A DNA stretch of 12,864 bases from Paraglomus occultum (lineage: Eukaryota > Glomeromycota > Glomeromycetes > Paraglomerales > Paraglomeraceae), in the NCBI GenBank assembly GCA_910592205.1, contig CAJVPJ010001050.1, positions 1 to 12,864 of the forward strand, given 5' to 3'. The translations under genes were made by a program, and so were the position numbers. Shown piece by piece: positions 1 to 6,660 of the stretch; positions within the stretch are counted from its first letter, which is position 1, and every line of letters begins with the position of its first letter. The notes below the pieces were generated by a model. The model worked only from the letters and a program-made list of their open reading frames with translations. It did not search any database and was not told where the DNA came from.

Positions 1-849
1 GTAACTTCCTGTTTCCGTCCATAAATGGAAATATTATGAGATGTACGACGTGTCGGGTTGTGTAACGTGTCGGGTTATTCCTGATTATCATCGTAGGTCG
101 TAGTCCACCCATAATATCGCATATTAAACTCCTATCAAACTCCCTATCTCTAAGAGGTGGTTCACCAGTAGCAATCAAACACATGATAATGCCAAAGAAT
201 ATACTGTATGTCTGATTTTTGAGTAAATTTGCAAGTATGGAGGACTCCGGTGCAATAAATGGTAAAACACCTCGTGAATTTATTGATTGCAAAAGGCCCA
301 GATCGTATATGAATGGTATATTAGAATTTTGTTAATATTTTGATCCAAATAAGACAAAAGACTACCATTATTAGCATATTGCATAACAATCATGTACTCT
401 TGTGTCACTCCATAAAGGGAAAGGAATAAACCACGTGAAATAAAGTTCTAAATATAAAAAAAAAAACCACGTGAACACTTGGTATGATTTCTGAACTATT
501 AAATATCAATAATCATAAGTACAACTCTCAATTAAATATCAATTTAATTAATGCTATCAATTATTGCTTACCTCTGAAACAAATAATTCTGAAGTCTGAT
601 CAAAATTCTTATTATTATATCGTTTTAACACAACAGTTTGTTGCATATCCTTCATTTCAAAATACTTGTCGTATAAACTGTTCCGTAGCCGCCAAACCCG
701 ATCTCTTTGATTTCGTAAAAGTCGTTGTACTTCATGTACTTAATATGCCAATCATAAAGTTGTATAAACTTGTCCAATATTGGACGTATCTCATAATAGA
801 AAACCAAATAATATCTCCGAGTGGACGGTTCTTGAGTAATTCCAACTAT
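1..849 (-). pseudogene. Kinase module 4: nearly whole kinase fold, catalytic loop missing
   Basis: This is the best-preserved module. In order it shows a linker helix (ILDKFIQ), the glycine-rich loop EIGFGGYGTVY at about 673-705, the VVLK lysine strand, an intron (496-571), a hinge YGVTQEYMIVMQYANNGSL (about 350-415), DLGL in the DFG position (about 283-303), GVLPFIAPE (about 242-265), YSIFFGIIM, IATGEPPLRDREFDRS and GGLRPT. The order follows kinase subdomains I-XI as in tyrosine-kinase-like kinases of these fungi. The reading frame slips just after the glycine loop at about 664-672. The segment that should carry the HRD catalytic loop, between YLDQNINKIL and DLGL, is absent. The C-terminus runs off the left edge. 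Activity is therefore unlikely in this form. Confidence 0.75.
428..475. repeat. 12 bp direct repeat flanking a 24 bp A-rich insert
   Basis: AAACCACGTGAA occurs at 428-439 and 464-475, a period of 36 bp. Between the copies lies a short segment ending in a run of eleven to twelve A. It falls inside module 4, where the kinase reading is otherwise hard to follow. It could be a small duplication or the footprint of a poly(A)-tailed insertion. Confidence 0.6.
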
Positions 850-1270
850 CCAAATATTATCAGGAGTTAATATCTTTGGGTATTCCAGAGTTAGCTATTT
901 GAATGAACCGTACAATAAATAAAACAAATAATGTTAAAAACCAATTGCATTATTTTTAGACGTGAAATAATTTACCTGATAAAAATCATAGGGCATTACT
1001 GATCTGCTTGAGTGTCACTTTTATCAATTTATTTATCACTGGATCTAACCAATCCGTTTTGCATGTGCATCCATGGCGTAATGAGGTCACTTCTCGTACG
1101 TTCATCAATTTGGAATACTAATACTCTATCCATTGTAAATATATATACGCATCATCTTCTCTTGTTATATTCCATGATTCCATAATGAATGAATCCAGTG
1201 TCTTGTTACCCGTAGTCCAGTCAAGAGATCTCGGTGCTTTACAGCTGAAACAGAATGTTTTTATCTTAGA
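770..1270 (-). pseudogene. Kinase module 3: cysteine/TTGN linker plus N-lobe and hinge
   Basis: One frame from 1270 to 998 reads FCFSCKAPRSLDWTTGN, then TLDSFIMESW, LQWIEY, an in-frame TAG (1118-1120), KLMNVREVTSLRHG, DWLDPVINKLIKVTLKQIS. After a slip at about 988-997 it continues YDFYQ, an 81 nt GT-AG intron (895-975), then KILTPDNIWIVGITQEPST and RRYYLVFYY. The linker corresponds to the CxxC / WTSGN / IDxFI / LEWI region that precedes kinase domains in Rhizophagus-type kinases. The expected glycine loop is degenerate (SLRHG), so even intact it would be a pseudokinase. The sequence then runs straight into module 4. Confidence 0.65.
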
Positions 1271-1275
1271 GTTTA

Positions 1276-1840
1276 ATTCATTGTACATGCCAGACATAAT
1301 CCATCATCCGCATATCTAGTAACTTTTATTAGACAATACTTTCTCTGCTCTGTATTGTATGTAAATCCGATGGTAACCCAAACATCTGAGGTAAGAATAT
1401 CTGGAGTTCTGAGGTCTTTATTCAGGGTAAAAATCTGGCTGCTTATCACATAGTTAGTGGAAATGATACATAATAATAAGTTAATAATTATTTAAAGTGT
1501 TCGATAAACTTGACGCATAAGTAAATAGTTTACCTCGGCATAAAATAATAATAATAATAATAAATCACGTGTCTCATCTGTTATCTCAAGTGGAATCAAT
1601 TTAATTCGTGCATGAGTAGGTAGACCATACAAGTGCCACTTGCATATCCCCATCATAAATACAATCGAATGGAATCCATTCCAAATAGACATCATTTGGT
1701 GAATTTGTTTGTAATTGGGATTTCTTGATAAACCCGTCGAGTTGATTGTTGTTGCTAGTACATCCATCGGATAATTCTTTATGACCGCAAATGCACCACA
1801 CAGGACTACACCGGAGTATTCCACATGCAGTGCAGAACCC
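1276..1840 (-). pseudogene. Kinase module 2: CxxC linker, N-lobe remnant, hinge remnant
   Basis: From 1840 the frame reads GFCTACG, a second cysteine cluster VWCICG, then LDGFIKKSQLQTNSPND and VYLEWIPFD, the standard linker of these kinases. After a frame slip near 1640 the N-lobe continues as WHLYGLPTHARIKLIPLEIT and DETRDLLLLLLFYAE. A 95 nt GT-AG-bounded gap (1439-1533) follows. The hinge-like part is LRTPDILTSDVWVTIGFTYN, then QRKYCLIK, ending at a stop at 1273-1275. The DILTSDVWVTIG stretch lines up with KILTPDNIWIVG in module 3. The leucine run is encoded by a (TTA)n microsatellite at about 1542-1563. Confidence 0.6.
1542..1563. repeat. (AAT)n microsatellite
   Basis: A run of about seven AAT/TAA triplets on the plus strand, read as TTA leucine codons on the minus strand inside kinase module 2. 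Confidence 0.85.
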
Positions 1841-1849
1841 ATAGCTGGA

Positions 1850-2231
1850 ATAACAATAATAAAAGCATCTCTTAGCAACCATGTAATAGTTATCTTCATG
1901 TTTGGTAAACCCAATTATGAGTCCGTTGCGTTGTTCAAGCCATTTGGAATATCGTCTGAACCGACCAGCATTCTTATTGTATTGTGTGCCGGAAGTGAGT
2001 ATATGCTTGCGAACTCGTTCACAAAGGCTGGCGTGCATATTTCGTCACCCAAGAAGTATAAGCATTATCCGCGTTTGCGTAGCAGATGTCGCCAATTGGG
2101 GTTGGCTCTATTGCGCTGATTTTCTCGTAAGAAATCCATGTAAGTCTCAAGTCTGCATTTTTACTTTCCAAAGACGATTCAATCAAATTGTCGATTGCTG
2201 GTTTATTTATAAACTCTAGTACTAACGACAT
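1850..2231 (-). pseudogene. Kinase module 1: linker, N-lobe remnant and hinge remnant
   Basis: The first ATG (2229-2231) opens MSLVLEFINKPAIDNLIESS, then LTWISYEKISAIEPTPIGDI, matching the I-D-x-LI helix, the WIxY motif and the start of the N-lobe. After TSWVTK the plausible continuation (CTPAFVNEFASIYSLPAHNT) is in another frame. The hinge-like piece NGLIIGFTKHEDNYYMVA is in a third, so at least two breaks or unrecognised introns are needed. It leads directly into module 2. Nothing kinase-like was found upstream; the inverted-repeat element lies there instead, so this may be the true 5' end or an array cut by that insertion. Confidence 0.55.
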
Positions 2232-2283
2232 AGTAATAGTTAAATTAAAAATTCTTTCCCATGTTACACTAAAATTTGATGTA

Positions 2284-2712
2284 TGGTGGGGGGACACATA
2301 TACGCATCAAACAAAAATTGATGCATTTCCAACGCCATTTTGTTCTTCTTGACGTTAACAAACTGCGTTTAGAAAATTGACAAATGTTACATGTGGTTTG
2401 ACATATAACTGTTCAATGTTGGGTTAATTTATATAGTGAGCGGAAATTTGAAACAGCCTTTTCTGGTAAATTCTATCTTAAATTTGGTACATTTCTTAAG
2501 GCCTTAACAAAAAAGAAAACCTTGTGTTACATTACCATTGGATAAAGATACTCTTAGAACGAAAAATTTTCGTCTTTAATATTAAATTGTAATAATGGGT
2601 AGGCCCTGAAACGATTTTTGAATAAAATTGCTATTGTTGATCATTGACATTTTCAGTAATGATTTCCCCTTGAAAATTGAAACAATTTGATGCGTATATG
2701 TGTCCCCCACCA
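2284..2712. mobile_element. Non-autonomous TA-flanked inverted-repeat element (MITE, Tc1/mariner-like)
   Basis: The left end at 2284-2311 (TGGTGGGGGGACACATATAC, then GCATCAAA) and the right end at 2686-2712 (TTTGATGCGTATATGTGTCC, then CCCACCA) are inverted copies that differ only by one G in the G run (six against five). Each end is flanked by TA (2282-2283 and 2713-2714), the target duplication made by Tc1/mariner-type transposases. The 429 bp body is AT-rich and has no reading frame able to encode a transposase, so it would need one supplied in trans. It sits 53 bp upstream of the first ATG of the kinase array. Confidence 0.85.
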
Positions 2713-2714
2713 TA

Positions 2715-3617
2715 CGAGTCTCATGACAAGAACTAGGATACCATTAGAATAAGAATTTTCTGGGTATATTAATATAATAATTTAGGCATCTTCTATTGCG
2801 TTGCTAGTGAAGGTGCGAAAGCAATTTTTTATTACAATTGATCCATGCTGATGAGAGCAATGCAGCTTGAAAAAAAAGCTTTCGTCTGGAGTATAATAAT
2901 ACCGTAATATCATCCTTCAACCGTAAATTGATCGAGCATCCTTTATTTTATCCGGAATACATCAATTGTTAAATGTCAATTGTATGGTCCTGGTTGTTAA
3001 TAGCAAAATTTACTTTAATAGAAACTTTTTTTTTACAACTTTGATTTTAGCCAGGATCATACTTATTCCCTGCTCCAATTGACTCTTATATACACGTCAA
3101 TCTCCATTTATTAATCTATATAGCCCAATATCAAGAATAATATGATAACTCACAGTTAATTTACTATTAGATTGTAACTCGATGGCAATGAAAGACAAAC
3201 TAGTCTACATTCTTACTCTTGACTCGGCCGTGATTATCGTATGGCTAACCGTAATCACCGTTAAATTTATTATGTAAGTTTCAAAATAAGTCAAGATTTT
3301 GTTTCCGCTCCCCACGTATTAATCTATGCGAGATTAGTCAGAGACACGGAATGCCAAAATTTTGTTTGCACCAATCTCTCATCTCAAAAACTATTACATC
3401 AAGTTTGTAATTCGAATGGTGTCCAACAATAAATAATAAATGACCGTACGTTCCGGAGATATTGCTATCAGCTTAAAAAAACTAGAAAATCCAATTAATG
3501 CAGAAATTAAATGCATAGATTTCGTTGGAATTAGGTCGCGTACGTTTAATAATTGCAGATTGTTTACATTTTTGCCCTCGTGACAAATATAGAGCTAAGG
3601 GAGTGCCTATTTCAACC
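2715..3617. other. AT-rich intergenic stretch, no convincing gene
   Basis: About 900 bp between the inverted-repeat element and the PAC2 stop codon. It should contain the PAC2 3' untranslated region at its right end. The only exon-like item is a plus-strand frame at 3182-3274 (MAMKDKLVYILTLDSAVIIV and a hydrophobic tail), followed at once by a GTAAGT donor. No continuing exon was found, so it is not called as a gene. Confidence 0.5.
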
Positions 3618-4935
3618 TCAATACAGCTCTTGTTCAAATGGTTTACCAAACAGCCCATTCCAGCTGCGTGGCGATATCCAATTTCTTGTACTTTCTTTCC
3701 CTAATAACAGATAATCCTGTCTCAGGCTACGCATCACAGAAAAAGCATACTCAAAGCACGTGTCCGATTGAATACCTTGCTCCGATAACAGTGAAGTAAG
3801 TTTATTCGCCGTGAGAGTCGCATCGTGCACGTTGTCTATAATCAATCAAATCAATAAAGGTAAGTCCAATGATCGGATTACTCATTCCGGTCCCTACCTT
3901 CCGTAACATTACCTCCTTCCATAGCAAATAGTATCAATACTATCAACGCAAGTTTTTCCTCTTTACAAAGACTCAACAAATAGTTGGACATACCGCCGCC
4001 AACAATGCGAGGATACCCACCATGTGCTTGAGGTTTCACATAGTCCTCCTCAACATCGGGAGTCTCGAGAGTCTTTATATCAAGTGACGATATGCGAGAC
4101 TGAACATCGGGCGACAAGTTGTCTGTCGTAAGTATTCGAAAGGAATCACTATCGATGAAGAGTATTAGGTGGATGACAGAAACAACATATTCATCTCTGT
4201 TACTTATAGAACAGCGTGAGAGGGGGTATGGGGTGCACGTACTCACCCAGTCAACTGCACATCTCTTCGCTGCTTGGCATCGGCACTAGCCAGTAATATG
4301 ATTCTCGAAAAGTGACATTCTTTGAAAAAGGTAACCAAGTTGCGTGCATATTGATGCGATTTCCCCTGTAAAAAAGAGCGTGACAGACAATATCGACGGT
4401 TTTAGCCATCAAAATCATGTCCTCTTACACAGCAACGTTAGCGATTAATTTCACCTTATGAGCAGGTGCACGCTGCTGTATGACCGTCAATTGCTGGTCG
4501 GAAGACTGAAAGACTAGGCAGGGTCAATATGATATTGAAGAATAACGTAACGGAATGCATTGCCAGTAAATCACGGATAGATGCCTTCGACTGAAACAGT
4601 AACTCCAGTGCCTTCAGTTGTATCTTCTCGGGCGCCGGAAACGGAGACAATACTGTCGTCTTCGATGAAACCAACTCGCTTAAGGTTTAGTGTTGTAATT
4701 AAGAGATCTACTGCCAACTGAGGGACGTTGCCAATTGAAACTGCAGGCTGAGAAAACAAGACTGAATTAGGCTGCGCGTATTGTTATATCACACACGATG
4801 TCCTCTCATGTAAATGTAGGCCATGCCATGTCATGCCATGTCATGCCAGGTGCCAGGTGCCATGCGTACCACTATCAAGCAGCTTCCTTTAAAGTTTTCC
4901 TTGTTAAACCCACGTTCAGGTACAAAATTATTCAT
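3618..4935 (-). CDS. PAC2: Proteasome assembly chaperone 2 (PAC2/PSMG2, yeast Pba2/Add66)
   Basis: PAC2 pairs with PAC1 to hold the alpha ring of the 20S proteasome during assembly and to block premature binding of the regulatory cap, in the cytosol and nucleus. Six exons join in frame to 291 aa: 4870-4935, 4585-4747, 4455-4513, 4247-4365, 3898-4148, 3618-3835. Recognisable blocks are MNNFVPERGF at the start, PAVSIGNVPQLAVDLLITTL (residues 23-42), SVEVF across intron 2, HFSRIILLASADAKQRRDVQ in exon 4, RIVGGGMS in exon 5 and the terminal SWNGLFGKPFEQELY. These follow human PSMG2 (264 aa) in order. Introns are 122, 71, 89, 98 and 62 nt; the second starts with GC. All phases agree with no stop. 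The ATG at 4933-4935 gives the family N-terminus. The protein ends in Leu-Tyr, one residue short of the HbYX pattern. It is head-to-head with PER1. Confidence 0.93.
4819..4864. repeat. Short CATG-rich tandem repeat inside PAC2 intron 1
   Basis: The segment holds near-perfect 10 bp units (CCATGTCATG twice) followed by two GGTGCCA units. It lies wholly within the 122 nt first intron of PAC2 (4748-4869), close to the donor site at 4869. Confidence 0.7.
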
Positions 4936-5073
4936 TCTTTGTTTCGACCGACAAGTCTTTCTCACGTCTCCAATTTGTATGTAGATCACGATAATACTGA
5001 TATATAAATCACCCCCCCAGAAAAGATTCGATTCGAAACAAACACACTCTAAAATCACGCTACTACATACACG
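4936..5073. promoter_or_regulatory. Shared 138 bp promoter region of PAC2 and PER1
   Basis: The two start codons face away from each other across 138 bp, so promoters and both 5' leaders must lie here. A TATA-like TATATAAA is at 5001-5008 on the plus strand, 66-73 bp before the PER1 ATG, followed by a run of eight C. The promoter role is inferred from position. Confidence 0.5.
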
Positions 5074-6051
5074 ATGCTCTGCTATAAACGGATCCTCTTT
5101 ATAAACCCAATCTTCCTAGTAACCATTCTAATACTGCTTGTCGGCTGCACGCAAGTGTATTCTTCAAAGGGCGACCGAAGTAAAGACTTTGAAAACTGTG
5201 TTTCACAGTGTTCATCCTCAACGTGCCCGGAACGTAAAATACCACTCATACGTAGATTGCTTCAATGGTCCTGCGAAAACGAATGCGAGTACGAGTGCAT
5301 GCACGAGATAACTGCGAAAGCGAAAGAATCCGGAGGCGAAATTCTGCAATACCATGGCAAATGGCCGTTTTATCGGATGTGGGGAATGCAAGAACCGGCG
5401 AGTGTGCTGTTTAGCGCACTGAATGGATACATGCACTATCAATATATAAGCGTATTTAGGCGACAGGTTGCTGATGGATATTACATGAAGAAGTTTTACG
5501 TTGCGTATTGTTGTGTTGGAGTGAATGCGTGGATATGGTCGGTTATTTATCATTCGAGAGATTTCGTGTTTACAGAGAGGATGGACTATTTTTCAGCTGG
5601 GTTTGCAGTGTTGTATTCTCTCTATACGACGGCTCTACGTGTATTTCACATACGAAAGACTTTCCCCTTAGCGTCATGGACGTTTATATGTCTTGTTGCA
5701 TACACTTTACACGTATCATATCTGTTATCGGGTACTTTTGACTACACATATAATATGACAGCTAATGTAGTAGTTGCGTCGATTAATAATGCTATATGGT
5801 TGTATTGGACTATATTACATTTGAACAAGAGACCAGACGATGCATGGAAGCCTGCGGCTGTCGGGGCGTTGTTGTCGTTGTTTTTGTCTCTGGAATTGTT
5901 TGATTTTCCTCCCATCTGGGGAGTCTTTGATGCCCATTCACTTTGGCATCTGTCGACTATCCCAATCATCCCATTCTGGTACAATTTCCTGCTTGTGGAC
6001 GCGGAGAGGGAAGATCATAGAGAGAGAAAAGGAAAGAAAACTATGAAATAG
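5074..6051 (+). CDS. PER1: GPI-anchor remodelling phospholipase PER1/PGAP3
   Basis: Per1/PGAP3 enzymes are membrane proteins of the secretory pathway that remove the unsaturated sn-2 acyl chain from GPI anchors, the first step of lipid remodelling. The frame is intronless and 325 aa, the usual length (human 320). Visible parts: a signal peptide (residues 1 to about 30), a luminal cysteine block (C42, C46, C51, C67, C71, C75), the family motif YHGKWPFYRMWGMQEPASVL (93-112), and about seven membrane segments from about 112 to 307. The CREST-superfamily residues are present: H160-S-R-D163 followed by DYFSAGF, and D286-A-H288-S-L-W-H292. An N-M-T glycosylation sequon is at 227-229. The lysine-rich tail KGKKTMK is close to, but not, a KKxx retrieval signal. 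It pairs head-to-head with PAC2, and AATAAA follows at 6138. Confidence 0.95.
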   Translation: MLCYKRILFINPIFLVTILILLVGCTQVYSSKGDRSKDFENCVSQCSSSTCPERKIPLIRRLLQWSCENECEYECMHEITAKAKESGGEILQYHGKWPFYRMWGMQEPASVLFSALNGYMHYQYISVFRRQVADGYYMKKFYVAYCCVGVNAWIWSVIYHSRDFVFTERMDYFSAGFAVLYSLYTTALRVFHIRKTFPLASWTFICLVAYTLHVSYLLSGTFDYTYNMTANVVVASINNAIWLYWTILHLNKRPDDAWKPAAVGALLSLFLSLELFDFPPIWGVFDAHSLWHLSTIPIIPFWYNFLLVDAEREDHRERKGKKTMK

Positions 6052-6660
6052 CTTTGAACTGTTATCGATACGTGTAAGGAGAGTGGAGGGAGTGGGGATA
6101 GAGATCTCGATAAATGTTAATATGTCTATAAACAAAGAATAAATGTAAATGGAAAAAATAATTATTAAATAATAAATTAATTAATTAATTAATTGTACAA
6201 TGATTATTAATTAAAAGTCGCTTTTTTGTGGAATAGCGCTTTGCGAGCTAACCAGAAATAGAGACGTTATGCATAACAAACAGACCTTGCAGCAGCAAAT
6301 TAAACTTTCCGAGAGCTTTATTAAAAAGGGGAAACTCTAAATCACGTTGAGCATATTGCGACTCATAAAACGTAGTAGAAAAGTTTGATGAGTCGCCGTA
6401 CAACACATTTGCGAGCTTTGAGAATCAGGGTATAACGAGATTTTATTAAAGTCTATATTTGGACCCACTTCGACGTGTTCTCTCGTAGATTTCACAACAT
6501 TGCATTGGGGCTGTTTGGCTCGGTCATTCGGTTATAACACAAGACATTTGTTTAAAAGCCTTGAACATGTCGTTATTGTCCAATCCAGGTATCGGACTCC
6601 AATTGCTGCCCAACGCAGAGATGGTAGATTCGAGACAGTACACGTAAGTCCAGCACTGCA
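6052..6660. other. Convergent intergenic region between PER1 and PDCD7
   Basis: About 600 bp receiving both 3' ends. It holds the PER1 poly(A) signal, a TTAA/AATT microsatellite run at about 6171-6194, and minus-strand AATAAA motifs (TTTATT on the plus strand at 6442-6447 and 6317-6322) that could end PDCD7. An exon-like plus-strand frame, 6567-6643, starts at ATG (MSLLSNPGIGLQLLPNAEMV, then DSRQYT) and ends exactly at a GTAAGT donor. I do not recognise it and found no partner exon. Confidence 0.5.
6138..6143 (+). terminator. Candidate polyadenylation signal of PER1
   Basis: AATAAA lies 87 bp after the PER1 stop codon in an AT-rich context; another AATAAA-containing stretch follows about 30 bp on. 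Assigned by position and motif only. Confidence 0.5.

Larger units (their letters stand above)
1..2231 (-). pseudogene. Decayed tandem array of four kinase-like modules
   Basis: Read on the minus strand, this stretch contains four successive copies of one plan: an N-terminal linker (cysteine pairs, a TSGN-like patch, an I/LDxFI helix and an xWIxY/F motif), a protein-kinase N-lobe, then a hinge segment of the form GITQEPSTRRYYLVF. The plan matches the large kinase families I know from Glomeromycotina. Copies run from the ATG at 2229-2231 down past the left edge. In three copies an intron (1439-1533, 895-975, 496-571) follows the N-lobe VxLK region at the equivalent place, which argues for module duplication. 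Several frame breaks, an in-frame TAG at 1118-1120 and the loss of most C-lobes argue for a pseudogene. It could instead be a multi-exon pseudokinase gene with assembly errors. I am sure of the kinase ancestry, less sure that it is one gene. Confidence 0.7.

Noticed and set aside
484-870. Plus-strand 128-codon open frame
   Set aside because: It is the antisense shadow of kinase module 4; the minus strand carries clear kinase motifs over the same bases.
1781-2219. Overlapping plus-strand open frames of 112 and 105 codons
   Set aside because: Antisense to kinase modules 1 and 2; no recognisable motifs in the plus direction.
6171-6194. TTAATTAATT palindromic run as a possible hairpin terminator
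   Set aside because: It is a simple AATT microsatellite beyond the PER1 poly(A) signal; eukaryotic genes do not use such terminators.
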